A DNA stretch of 64,000 nucleotides from RGIG8700 sp045648505 (GCA_045648505.1 JAZROD010000060.1:1-64000), one strand, 5' to 3'. Positions 53,001 through 61,626 are shown, counted from the first letter of the stretch. The notes: generated by a model not told the origin, from the sequence alone. Numbers and translations: made by a program.

Positions 53001-53484
53001 TTAACTTTAGTCCTTTCACAATATCATCTGTTTTAGCATCCACAAGGGCAATAAGACCTTTGGTGGGAAGCTCCATCATATCACCGATTCTGCCTGCAGA
53101 AACAATGATTGTTTCAAAGTCAAGACAGGATTTGTCTATGACAGTTTTATATTTTTTCTTCATTCCGACGGGAGTGCAACCGCCTCTTATGTAGCCCGTT
53201 ACAGCATTTATGTCTTTAACGGCGATCATTTCCACATTTTTTTCGCCAACTGCCTTTGCCGCAAGCTTCATATCAAGCTCGCATTCCACGGGGATTACAA
53301 AAACAAAATAATTCTTGCTTTTGCCAACGGTTACAAGGGTTTTGAAAACTTTTTCTTTCGGCATACCGATTTTTTCGGCAATCTCGATTCCGTCTTTGAA
53401 TTCATCGCACTCATAGTGGTGGATTTTATAAGAAATTTTGTTTTTTTCTGCGATTCTTACCGCATTTGTCTTAATTTTATCCAT
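52990..53484 (-). CDS. ybaK: YbaK/EbsC-family aminoacyl-tRNA deacylase
   Basis: 164 residues covering a single YbaK/ProX editing domain. EFKDGIEIAEKIGMPKEKVFKTLVTVGK, then VIPVECELDMKLAAKAVGEKNVEMI and GYIRGGCTPVGMKKKYKTVID are the conserved substrate-pocket segments. YbaK hydrolyses mischarged Cys-tRNA-Pro. The start at 53484 is chosen by homology; the longer frame runs through the divergent promoter region. No Shine-Dalgarno precedes it, and a TTTACA-17-TACAAT promoter ends about 10 bases upstream, so the mRNA may be leaderless. It is overlapped by argS, giving a tRNA-charging and editing pair. Confidence 0.9.
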   Translation of the reverse strand: MDKIKTNAVRIAEKNKISYKIHHYECDEFKDGIEIAEKIGMPKEKVFKTLVTVGKSKNYFVFVIPVECELDMKLAAKAVGEKNVEMIAVKDINAVTGYIRGGCTPVGMKKKYKTVIDKSCLDFETIIVSAGRIGDMMELPTKGLIALVDAKTDDIVKGLKLNEF

Positions 53485-53493
53485 AGCACTTAT

Positions 53494-53522
53494 ATTGTAG
53501 CAAAAAAAACAATGATTGTAAA
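53494..53522 (-). promoter_or_regulatory. Promoter of the ybaK-argS-mscL-flavoprotein unit
   Basis: On the minus strand TTTACA, a 17-base spacer and TACAAT. The expected start is at about 53487, only 3 bases from the ybaK ATG. Confidence 0.55.
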
Positions 53523-53571
53523 CATAATTTAGAAATTTTTGTGAAATGTATCTATAAATTATACAAATAGG

Positions 53572-53600
53572 TTGACTTTGTATCAAAAAAAATGTATAAT
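53572..53600 (+). promoter_or_regulatory. Promoter of the PrsA-like lipoprotein gene
   Basis: TTGACT at 53572-53577, exactly 17 bases and a perfect TATAAT at 53595-53600; divergent from the ybaK promoter. Confidence 0.8.
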
Positions 53601-53638
53601 AGCTAAATGGAAATATAGTATACAAAGGAGAGATTATT

Positions 53639-54742
53639 TTGAAGAAGATAATTAGTTTAGTTCTCTGCGTTGTTATGATGGCTACATTATTCACAGCGTG
53701 CGACAGAACACTTTCAATGGAAAAAATTCTTGAAGACACAGAAATCGTTATGGGTAAAGCAGGAAGCCAGGATGTTTATGCTTACGAAATGCTTTATCTT
53801 ATGAGCATGGGCTATGATGCAGATACTGCTTTCGAGGAACTCGTATCTATTAAGGTTATGATGCAGAAAGCTATCGATAGTAATATTTCTCTTACAGAAG
53901 AAGAAATCAAAGGTTTTGAAGAAGAACTTAATGCAATGGTTGAACAGTACGGCGGACAGGAAGCTTTTGATGAAATCCTTGCTTCATTCGGCTTAACATT
54001 TGACCAGTACAAAGCTATTATGACAATGTCTGAAACAGTTACAAAATTCAATGGCGAAGCTGTTAAGCTCGGACTTTTCACAGAAGCTACAGAAGAAGAA
54101 GCTAAAGCATATTTTGATGGCAACTTCATTAAAGCAAAACACATTTTATTTACAACTGTAAATTCAGAAACAGGCGAAGCATTAGCTGAAGAAGAAATTG
54201 CAAACAAACAGAAACTTGCTGAAGATACACTTGCAAAAATCAAAGCAGGCGCAGATTTTGACAGCTTTGCAAACTTGAACGAAGACCCAGGTTCAGCTAC
54301 ACAGCCTGAAGGATATGTTTTTGCAGTTACTGCAAACATTAAAGATGAAAATGTTTTAAACACACTTCAGCAGGCAGGTTACAGCATGGTTCCTGAATTT
54401 GAACAGGGTGCATACGAACTTGAAATTGGTGCAATTTCAGAACTCGTTCCAACATCTTATGGTTACCACATCATCAAGAGAGTTGAAATGACAGACGCAG
54501 ATTACGAAGCAAACAAAACAACAATTTTAAATGTTCTTAACAATGCTAAATATCTTACAGCTATTGAAGGTTGGAAAGAAGCATACAAAATTAAGAAAAA
54601 TGAAAAGATGATTGCATCTATCAACATGGAAGAATTCCAGGCAATTTTAGCTGCTAAAGCTGAAGAAAAAGCTCCAGTTGAAGAAGCTCCTGTTGAAGAA
54701 GGCGTTGCAGAGGAAACTCCTGCAGAAGAAACAGCTGAATAA
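53639..54742 (+). CDS. PrsA-like peptidyl-prolyl cis-trans isomerase lipoprotein
   Basis: 367 residues from a TTG start at 53639, set by AAGGAG at 53625-53630. The signal peptide ends in a lipobox LFTAC (Cys near 21), so it is membrane-anchored outside the cell. An N-terminal SurA-like helical region (about 30-160) precedes a parvulin (PpiC) domain at about 166-280: AKHILFTTVNSETGE, ADFDSFANLNEDPGSA, FEQGAYELEIGAISELVPTSYGYHIIKR. The tail is a Glu/Pro/Ala-rich low-complexity segment with APVEE repeats. It likely folds exported proteins. The many giant secreted proteins nearby are plausible clients, though there is no operon link. Confidence 0.92.
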   Translation: MKKIISLVLCVVMMATLFTACDRTLSMEKILEDTEIVMGKAGSQDVYAYEMLYLMSMGYDADTAFEELVSIKVMMQKAIDSNISLTEEEIKGFEEELNAMVEQYGGQEAFDEILASFGLTFDQYKAIMTMSETVTKFNGEAVKLGLFTEATEEEAKAYFDGNFIKAKHILFTTVNSETGEALAEEEIANKQKLAEDTLAKIKAGADFDSFANLNEDPGSATQPEGYVFAVTANIKDENVLNTLQQAGYSMVPEFEQGAYELEIGAISELVPTSYGYHIIKRVEMTDADYEANKTTILNVLNNAKYLTAIEGWKEAYKIKKNEKMIASINMEEFQAILAAKAEEKAPVEEAPVEEGVAEETPAEETAE

Positions 54743-54750
54743 ATTATTAA

Positions 54751-54777
54751 AATGCAGAGAAAAAATCTCTGCATTTT
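54751..54777 (+). terminator. Terminator after the PrsA-like gene
   Basis: AATGCAGAGA-AAAAA-TCTCTGCATT followed by T. Confidence 0.85.
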
Positions 54778-54791
54778 TCTATGCGTATTTA

Positions 54792-54820
54792 TTGACATTT
54801 TATTGAAATTAAAGTATAAT
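54792..54820 (+). promoter_or_regulatory. Consensus promoter of the argF-carA-carB/dapF operon
   Basis: A perfect TTGACA and TATAAT with 17 bases between, 50 bases before argF. I saw no ARG-box palindrome or pyrimidine attenuator in the leader. Confidence 0.85.
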
Positions 54821-54869
54821 TATACAGATAATAAACAAAATTTAATCAGTTTGAAAGAAGGTAGACTTT

Positions 54870-55772
54870 ATGAAGCATTTACTCAAGCTTGGAGACCTTA
54901 CCAGCGAAGAAATTTTTGAACTTTTAGAGCTTGCTGAAAAGTTGAAATATGAACAGAAAAACAATATCCCGCAGAACTACTTAAAGGGCAAAACACTCGG
55001 TATGATTTTTGAAAAATCATCAACAAGAACAAGAGTATCTTTTGAAGTTGGTATGCATCAGCTTGGCGGTTATCCACTTTTCTTAAGTTCAAACGATTTG
55101 CAGATAGGCAGAGGTGAGCCTGTTAATGATACAGCAAGAGTTCTTTCAAGAATGATTGACGGTATTATGATAAGAACTTATGAACAACAAGAGGTTGAAG
55201 ATTTAGCTAAATACGGTTCAATCCCTGTTATTAACGGTCTTACAGACTATGCACATCCTTGTCAGGTTCTTGCAGACCTTTTAACAATCAAAGAACATAA
55301 AGGCAAACTTGAAGGGCTTAAAATCTGTTTCGTAGGCGACGGTAACAATATGGCAAACTCAATTATTGTTGGTTGCATAAAAGCAGGCATGAAGGTTGCA
55401 ATAGCTTGTCCTTCAACAAATCAGCCTGATAGTGACATTATGGCTTGGGCAAATGAAACCGGAAACCTTTTGGTTACAGATGATATTTTACTTGCAGCTA
55501 AAGATTCAGATGTTTTATATACAGATGTGTGGGCTTCAATGGGCCAGGAAGCGGAAGCTGAAGAAAGAAAGAAAATCTTCAAAGGCTATCAGATTAATGA
55601 TGAATTAATGTCAGTTGCAAAACCTGATGCAATGGTTCTTCATTGTCTCCCTGCACACAGAGAAGAAGAAATCACTGCAAAAGTTTTTGAGGAACATGCA
55701 GATGAAATTTTCGATGAAGCAGAAAACAGACTTCACGCACAGAAAGCAGTTTTGGTTAAATTGCTTGGTTAA
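54870..55772 (+). CDS. argF: Ornithine carbamoyltransferase
   Basis: 300 residues. It joins carbamoyl phosphate to ornithine to give citrulline. The carbamoyl-phosphate motif STRTR is at 51-55, HPCQ at about 129-132, and the ornithine-binding D-x-x-x-S-M-G loop as DVWASMGQE (about 222-230). HCLPAHR at about 257 distinguishes ornithine from aspartate carbamoyltransferases. The start follows GAAAGAAGG. It is first in an operon with carA 40 bases downstream, so the carbamoyl phosphate is probably destined for citrulline. A catabolic (arcB) role cannot be excluded by sequence, but no arcA or arcC is nearby. Confidence 0.95.
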   Translation: MKHLLKLGDLTSEEIFELLELAEKLKYEQKNNIPQNYLKGKTLGMIFEKSSTRTRVSFEVGMHQLGGYPLFLSSNDLQIGRGEPVNDTARVLSRMIDGIMIRTYEQQEVEDLAKYGSIPVINGLTDYAHPCQVLADLLTIKEHKGKLEGLKICFVGDGNNMANSIIVGCIKAGMKVAIACPSTNQPDSDIMAWANETGNLLVTDDILLAAKDSDVLYTDVWASMGQEAEAEERKKIFKGYQINDELMSVAKPDAMVLHCLPAHREEEITAKVFEEHADEIFDEAENRLHAQKAVLVKLLG

Positions 55773-55812
55773 TGGCATATAGGAATTATTTATACAGAAA
55801 GGAATGACAAAA

Positions 55813-56853
55813 ATGAACGCATATCTCATTCTTGAAAACGGTAAAGTTTTCAAAGGAAAATCCTTTGGATATGAAAAAGAAACTTCAGGTGAGCTTGTTT
55901 TTACAACAGGTGCTGTAGGTTACATCGAAACCTTGACAGACCCTGCATTTAAAGGTCAGATTGTTGTGCAGGCTTTTCCTTTAATCGGTAACTACGGTAT
56001 GATTTCTGCAGATGCAGAAAGCGTTAAGGCACAGGTTGCAGGTTATGTTGTTCGTGACCTTTGCGATATGCCTTCAAACTTCCGTATGGAAACAACTCTT
56101 GAAGAATATCTTAAAGAGCAGGAAGTTATGGGTATTACCGACATAGATACAAGAGAGCTTACAAAAATCATCAGAGAAGAAGGTGTTATGAAAGCAAAAA
56201 TCCTTCTTGAAGAACCAAAGAATGCTTCTTTCGATTTTGAAATTGAAGACAAGGTTTCTGATGTAAGCTGTGAAGAAGTTATTTCACTTGAAACAAATGA
56301 TGCTGAAAAAACAGTTGCAGTGCTGGACCTTGGTATGCTTAAAAGTATGGCAACAACTCTTGCTAGCAAGGGTGTTAAAGTTGATATACTTCCATACAAC
56401 ACAAAAGCTGAAGACCTTTTGAAGTATGATGGTATCCTTCTTTCAAGCGGTCCTTCAGATCCTAAGTCAAACACAGAGGTTATTGAAACTGTTAAAGCGG
56501 TTATGGGCAAAAAACCAATCTTTGGTATTGGTCTTGGACATCAGATTTTAGCCCTTGCCAACGGCGGAGATACAGAAAAGTTAAAATATGGTCACAGAGG
56601 TGCAAATCAGCCTGTTAGATATTTAGAAACAGGAAAATGCTTTATCACAAACCAGAATCACGGCTATGTTGTTAAAGAAAATACTGTTAAAGGCGGAAAA
56701 ACATCATTTGTGAATGTTAATGACAATACAGTAGAGGGCATTGAATACGAAAATAATGCATTTTCTGTTCAGTTCTATCCAAATGCTTGCGAAAGCCCTA
56801 TGGATACCTCCTACCTTTACGACAAATTTATTGAAATGATGGAGGGATTCTAA
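55813..56853 (+). CDS. carA: Carbamoyl-phosphate synthase small subunit, glutaminase-dead variant
   Basis: 346 residues with the CarA-specific N-terminal domain (GKVFKGKSFGYEKETSGELVF, GYIETLTDPAFKGQIVV) and a class I glutamine amidotransferase domain. All three catalytic residues are replaced. The nucleophile Cys in GICLGHQ is Gly240 (GIGLGHQ, codon GGT at 56530-56532). The His and Glu of FHPEA are Tyr322 and Asn324 (FYPNA). Other conserved parts (NQNHGY) remain, and the frame is intact. It should not hydrolyse glutamine. It may still seat CarB, which would use free ammonia, as in ammonia-dependent CPS I. ATG 55813 fits the AAAGGA site better than 55804. Its stop overlaps the carB start. Confidence 0.93.
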   Translation: MNAYLILENGKVFKGKSFGYEKETSGELVFTTGAVGYIETLTDPAFKGQIVVQAFPLIGNYGMISADAESVKAQVAGYVVRDLCDMPSNFRMETTLEEYLKEQEVMGITDIDTRELTKIIREEGVMKAKILLEEPKNASFDFEIEDKVSDVSCEEVISLETNDAEKTVAVLDLGMLKSMATTLASKGVKVDILPYNTKAEDLLKYDGILLSSGPSDPKSNTEVIETVKAVMGKKPIFGIGLGHQILALANGGDTEKLKYGHRGANQPVRYLETGKCFITNQNHGYVVKENTVKGGKTSFVNVNDNTVEGIEYENNAFSVQFYPNACESPMDTSYLYDKFIEMMEGF

Positions 56854-59800
56854 TGCCACTTAATAAAGATATTAAAAAAGTTTTGGTTATCGGCTCAGGT
56901 CCTATCGTTATCGGACAGGCTGCAGAATTTGACTATGCAGGTGCACAGGCTTGCCGTGTTTTAAGAGATGAAGGTCTTGACATTGTTCTTGTTAACTCAA
57001 ACCCTGCCACAATTATGACAGATAAGAAAATGGCAGATGCTATTTATCTTGAGCCATTAACTGCAGAAACAGTTAAAAGAATTATAGAAAAAGAAAAGCC
57101 TGACAGCATTTTGCCATCACTTGGCGGTCAGACAGGTCTTACAATTGCAATGCAGCTTTCAAAAGAAGGCTACCTTGATAAAATGGGTGTTAAGCTCCTT
57201 GGTACTAACGAAGAAGCTATCATCAAAGCTGAAGACAGAGAGCTTTTCAAAGCAACAATGGATGCTATCAATCAGCCTTGTATTCCATCTGATATTGCAA
57301 CAGATGTTGAAAGATGTCTTGAAATTGCAGACGAAATCGGATACCCTGTTATCGTTCGTCCTGCTTTCACACTTGGTGGTGCAGGTGGCGGTGTTGCATA
57401 TAACAAAGAAGAATTAAGAACTATTGCTAGTAACGGTCTTCTTCTTTCACCTATCACTCAGGTATTGATTGAAAAATATATCTTTGGTTGGAAAGAAATC
57501 GAATTTGAAGTTATCAGAGACAGCAAGGGTACTGCAATCACAGTTTGTAGTATGGAAAACGTTGACCCTGTAGGCGTTCACACAGGTGACTCTATCGTTG
57601 TTGCTCCTGCGGTTTCACTTTCAACAAGAGAATACAGTATGTTAAAGAGTGCGGCACTTAATATTATTTCTGCTCTTGAAATCGAAGGTGGATGTAACTG
57701 TCAGTTCGCACTTAACCCTGAAACCTTTGAATATGCAGTTATCGAGGTTAACCCACGAGTTTCCCGTTCATCTGCTTTAGCTTCAAAGGCAACAGGCTTC
57801 CCGATTGCAAAGGTTTCTTCAAAAATTGCTCTTGGTTATACACTTGACGAAATCAGAAATGATGTTACCGGTATGACTTATGCTTGTTTTGAACCTGCAA
57901 TTGACTATATCGTTGTTAAAATGCCTAAATGGCCATTTGATAAATTTGCTTATGCAAAAAGAACTCTCGGCACACAGATGAAGGCAACCGGTGAAGTTAT
58001 GTCTATCGGTCCTACATTTGAAATGGCTATTATGAAAGCTGTTCGTGGTGCAGAAATTAAGATTGACACATTAAATCTTCCTGCTTTCAAAGACCACGAA
58101 AATATTGAAGAACAGCTCCATCAGATGGATGACAGAAGACTCTTTGCTATTTTTGAAGCATTAAAGCAGGGCGTTTCAACTGAAAAAATTCACGAAATCA
58201 CAATGGTTGACGAATGGTTTGTTGAAAAGCTCAGAAATCTTGTGAACTTTGAAAAAGAAATAGTTAATAATCTTACAGATGAACTTTACCTTAAAGGTAA
58301 AAAGCTTGGATATACAGATGCGGCTTTAGAGAGAATTTCAGGCGAAAAGGTTAAAGAACATAAACCTTGCGTTTATAAAATGGTTGATACCTGCGCAGGT
58401 GAATTCAAAGCCCAGACACCATATTTCTACAGCTCACACGACTATAACTGTGAAGCAAGAGAAAGCGCTTCTGAAAAGAAAAAGATTATTGTTCTTGGTT
58501 CAGGTCCTATCAGAATCGGTCAGGGTATTGAGTTTGACTATTCATCAGTACACTGCGTATGGACACTTAAAGAACTTGGATATGAAGTTATTATTATCAA
58601 CAACAACCCTGAAACAGTATCAACAGACTTTGATACTGCAGACAGACTTTATTTTGAGCCTTTAACACCTGAAGATGTTATGAATGTTATCGAAATTGAA
58701 AAGCCTGTTGGAGTTGTAGTTGCATTCGGCGGTCAGACTGCTATTAACTTAACAAAATTCTTATCACAGAATAACATTCCTATTCTTGGTACATCTGCAG
58801 AAGGTATCGACCTTGCTGAAGACAGAGAACAGTTTGATGCTCTTCTTGAAAAGTTTGATATCAAAAGACCAAAGGGTCTTACAGCTATGTCACTTGAAGA
58901 TGCGCTTAAATGTGCAAACGAGCTTGGCTACCCTGTACTTTTAAGACCATCTTATGTTATCGGTGGTCAGAATATGACAATCGCTCACAACGATGAAGAT
59001 GTTACAAAGTACATGAATATCATCCTTGGTGGTAAAATTGAAAACGCAGTTTTAATCGACAGATATATGAAGGGTACAGAGCTTGAAGTTGACGTTATTT
59101 CAGACGGTACAGACGTTTTAATTCCTGGTGTTATGCAGCACGTTGAAAGAGCAGGTATTCATAGTGGTGACTCTATCGCAGTTTACCCACCATACAGCCT
59201 TTCAGACAAGATGCTCAAGACTATTGTTGACAGTTCAACGACTCTTGCACTTTCACTTGGAACAAAAGGTCTTGTAAATATTCAGTACCTTATCTATGAT
59301 GGTGAACTTTATGTTATCGAAGTTAACCCAAGAGCTTCAAGAACAATTCCTTACATCAGTAAGGTAACAGGAATTCCAATGGTTGATGTTGCATCAAAGG
59401 TTATGCTTGGACAGAGCATTAAAGACCTTGGTTATGAACCTGGTCTTTACAAAACACCACCTTGTTTTGCAATTAAAGTTCCGGTATTCTCATTTGAAAA
59501 GCTTTCTGATATCAACTCAAAGCTTGGACCTGAAATGAAATCAACAGGTGAAGTTTTAGGTATCGGTAAAACATTCAATGAAGCTATGTTCAAAGGCTTA
59601 ACATCTGCAGGCTTAACTGTGCAGACTAAAGAACCAAAAGGTGTGTTCATCAGCGTTGACGAGCACGATTATAACGATGTTATCGGTCTTGCTAAAAAGT
59701 TTGATGATTTACAGATTAAGATTTACTCAACAAAGGGTACTGCAGAAGAAATCGAAAGACTTGGCATTGATGTTACAACATTTGAAGATATTTCAGACCC

Positions 59801-60875
59801 TGCAATCCTTGATTTGATTGACAAGGAAGAAATTGAATATATCATCTATACAGGCGAAGCTAAAGACGATTCACTTGACCATTATATTGCCCTTCACAGA
59901 AAGGCGCTTCTTGCAGGCATTGTTTGTATGACATCTATTGACACAGCAAACGCTCTTGCAGATATTATTGCAAGCCGTTTCAACCAGTCAAACACAGAGC
60001 TTGTTGATATAAACAAGATGAGAACAAAGAGACAGACTTTAGAGTTTGCAAAAATGGCTTGTTCAGGTAACGACTTTATCTTCATTGATAACAGAAACGG
60101 TGAAATCACAAGCCCTGAATCACTTTGTATTCAGCTTTGTGACAGACACTACGGTGTTGGTGGTTATGGTATCATCCTTATTGAAAATTCAAGCGTTGCA
60201 GATGCAAAAATGAGAATTTTCAACAGAGACGGTTCTGAAGGAAGAATGGCAGGTAACGCCATTATGTGCGTAGGTAAGTATCTCTACGATAACGGTATCG
60301 TTAATAAGATTGATATTACTATCGAAACCGGTGCAGGTATTAAAGAACTTCACCTCCACCTTCGTGATGAAAAGGTTTCATCAGTAAGAGTTAATATGGG
60401 CAAGGTTTCTCTTGATGCGAAAGACCTTCCTGTAGAGCTTGGGAAGGATCAGGTTATAAACGAAAAAGCAAAAATCGGCAACGAAGAATACGAAATTACT
60501 TGCGTATCTGTAGGTAACCCACATTGCGTAGTATTTGATGATTATATCGGCAGACTTGACCTTAAGAAAATCGGACCTGTTTTTGAACACGCTCCTATTT
60601 TCCCTGACAGAGTTAACACAGAATTCGTAAGATTTGTTAATAAGAGAACTCTTAAAGTTCGTGTATGGGAAAGAGGTATCGGCGAAACAATGGCTTGTGG
60701 TACAGGTGCTTGTGCATCAGTTGTTGCTGCAGTTCTTAAAGGCTATTGCAAACAAGACCGTGATATCCGTGTTAAATTAAAAGGCGGAGACCTTATTGTA
60801 AATTATGCTGCAGATGGCACAGTTTACTTAACAGGTAATGCTGACCTTATATATGAAGGTAAACTTTCATATTGA
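56853..60875 (+). CDS. carB: Fusion of carbamoyl-phosphate synthase large subunit with a DapF-like epimerase domain
   Basis: 1340 residues in one frame. Residues 1-400 and 544-925 are the two ATP-grasp synthetase halves (each opening with a GSGPI..GQ..EFDY motif; GGQTGLT and GGQTAIN loops), with the oligomerisation domain between and the MGS allosteric domain at about 929-1050. From Met1056 (an in-frame ATG at 60018) a diaminopimelate epimerase fold follows to the end: FAKMACSGNDFIFIDN, the VSVGNPHCVVF loop and MACGTGACAS with Cys1282. The first catalytic Cys, in MCGNG, is Ala1133 (MAGNA). CarB alone is about 1060-1075 residues and DapF about 275, so both parts are full length. A second product starting at 60018 is possible. 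Confidence 0.92.
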   Translation: MPLNKDIKKVLVIGSGPIVIGQAAEFDYAGAQACRVLRDEGLDIVLVNSNPATIMTDKKMADAIYLEPLTAETVKRIIEKEKPDSILPSLGGQTGLTIAMQLSKEGYLDKMGVKLLGTNEEAIIKAEDRELFKATMDAINQPCIPSDIATDVERCLEIADEIGYPVIVRPAFTLGGAGGGVAYNKEELRTIASNGLLLSPITQVLIEKYIFGWKEIEFEVIRDSKGTAITVCSMENVDPVGVHTGDSIVVAPAVSLSTREYSMLKSAALNIISALEIEGGCNCQFALNPETFEYAVIEVNPRVSRSSALASKATGFPIAKVSSKIALGYTLDEIRNDVTGMTYACFEPAIDYIVVKMPKWPFDKFAYAKRTLGTQMKATGEVMSIGPTFEMAIMKAVRGAEIKIDTLNLPAFKDHENIEEQLHQMDDRRLFAIFEALKQGVSTEKIHEITMVDEWFVEKLRNLVNFEKEIVNNLTDELYLKGKKLGYTDAALERISGEKVKEHKPCVYKMVDTCAGEFKAQTPYFYSSHDYNCEARESASEKKKIIVLGSGPIRIGQGIEFDYSSVHCVWTLKELGYEVIIINNNPETVSTDFDTADRLYFEPLTPEDVMNVIEIEKPVGVVVAFGGQTAINLTKFLSQNNIPILGTSAEGIDLAEDREQFDALLEKFDIKRPKGLTAMSLEDALKCANELGYPVLLRPSYVIGGQNMTIAHNDEDVTKYMNIILGGKIENAVLIDRYMKGTELEVDVISDGTDVLIPGVMQHVERAGIHSGDSIAVYPPYSLSDKMLKTIVDSSTTLALSLGTKGLVNIQYLIYDGELYVIEVNPRASRTIPYISKVTGIPMVDVASKVMLGQSIKDLGYEPGLYKTPPCFAIKVPVFSFEKLSDINSKLGPEMKSTGEVLGIGKTFNEAMFKGLTSAGLTVQTKEPKGVFISVDEHDYNDVIGLAKKFDDLQIKIYSTKGTAEEIERLGIDVTTFEDISDPAILDLIDKEEIEYIIYTGEAKDDSLDHYIALHRKALLAGIVCMTSIDTANALADIIASRFNQSNTELVDINKMRTKRQTLEFAKMACSGNDFIFIDNRNGEITSPESLCIQLCDRHYGVGGYGIILIENSSVADAKMRIFNRDGSEGRMAGNAIMCVGKYLYDNGIVNKIDITIETGAGIKELHLHLRDEKVSSVRVNMGKVSLDAKDLPVELGKDQVINEKAKIGNEEYEITCVSVGNPHCVVFDDYIGRLDLKKIGPVFEHAPIFPDRVNTEFVRFVNKRTLKVRVWERGIGETMACGTGACASVVAAVLKGYCKQDRDIRVKLKGGDLIVNYAADGTVYLTGNADLIYEGKLSY

Positions 60876-60880
60876 TAATA

Positions 60881-60911
60881 AAAAACTTGTGATTATTTCA
60901 CAAGTTTTTTT
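60881..60911 (+). terminator. Terminator of the argF-carA-carB operon
   Basis: AAAACTTGTGA and TCACAAGTTTT form a stem followed by seven T. Confidence 0.85.
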
Positions 60912-60954
60912 GTTATAACACAATAAAGATATCTCTAGAAAAAGCTTGTTTTTA

Positions 60955-60983
60955 TTGATATTCGGCAGAATTTATGCTATAAT
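60955..60983 (+). promoter_or_regulatory. Promoter of the fic gene
   Basis: TTGATA, a 17-base spacer and a perfect TATAAT at 60978-60983; 31 bases before the start codon. Confidence 0.75.
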
Positions 60984-61014
60984 ATTACTATAGAAAAAGT
61001 AACGGAGGCTTATT

Positions 61015-61626
61015 ATGGCTTTAGAAAATAAACTTAATATAACAGATTCTGCACAACTTGCTTATGAGGAAGAAAGAATCAGTAAGAAAAAAGCTGTTGA
61101 GTTGTACGACAATGGGTTGTTTGACGGACTTGAAGCAGGACAATTTTCAGTGCTTAGATTTATACACAAATATTTGTTTGAAGAGCTCTATGATTTCGCA
61201 GGAGTGGTAAGAGATGTAAATATTGCAAAAGGAAATTTCCGTTTTGCGCCTGTGATGTATCTGGATAGTGCATTAGAACATATCAGCAATATGCCACAGA
61301 CAAACTTTGAAGAGATTATTGAAAAATATGTTGAAATGAACATTGCTCACCCATTCAGAGAAGGAAATGGAAGAGCTACAAGAATATGGCTTGACCTTAT
61401 ATTCAAGGAAGAGCTTGGAAGGGTTGTGGACTGGAGCAAAGTAGATAAAGAGGATTATCTGCTTGCTATGGAACGCAGTCCTATAAAAGATATTGAAATC
61501 AAGCATATACTAAAAAATGCTTTAACTGATAAAATTTATGACAGAGAGCTTTATATGAAAGGTATTGACAATAGTTATCACTATGAAGGTTATAAGGCGT
61601 TCAAAACAGAAAACCTTGTGAAATAA
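61015..61626 (+). CDS. Fic-domain protein, self-inhibited class III type
   Basis: 203 residues. The Fic active-site motif HPFREGNGRATR at 112-123 is complete, including the catalytic His112 and the anion-binding GNGR. The flap region FRFAPV at about 75-80 is present. A C-terminal SYHYEG at 187-192 fits the inhibitory (S/T)xxxE(G/N) helix, placing it with NmFic-like class III proteins that self-inhibit and AMPylate targets such as gyrase when released. No antitoxin-like ORF is next to it, which agrees with internal inhibition. It is a single-gene unit with its own promoter and a shared bidirectional terminator. The target is unknown. Confidence 0.92.
   Translation: MALENKLNITDSAQLAYEEERISKKKAVELYDNGLFDGLEAGQFSVLRFIHKYLFEELYDFAGVVRDVNIAKGNFRFAPVMYLDSALEHISNMPQTNFEEIIEKYVEMNIAHPFREGNGRATRIWLDLIFKEELGRVVDWSKVDKEDYLLAMERSPIKDIEIKHILKNALTDKIYDRELYMKGIDNSYHYEGYKAFKTENLVK

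Noticed and set aside
53484..53739. 85-codon N-terminal extension of the ybaK frame
   Set aside because: It crosses the divergent promoter region and the start of the PrsA-like gene, is not family-like, and the YbaK domain starts at MDKIKTNAVRIAEKN.
56509..56790. Sequencing error as the cause of the missing CarA catalytic residues
   Set aside because: Three separate codons are altered, the frame is intact, surrounding motifs are perfect and the base changes are substitutions only, so error is unlikely; resequencing would settle it.
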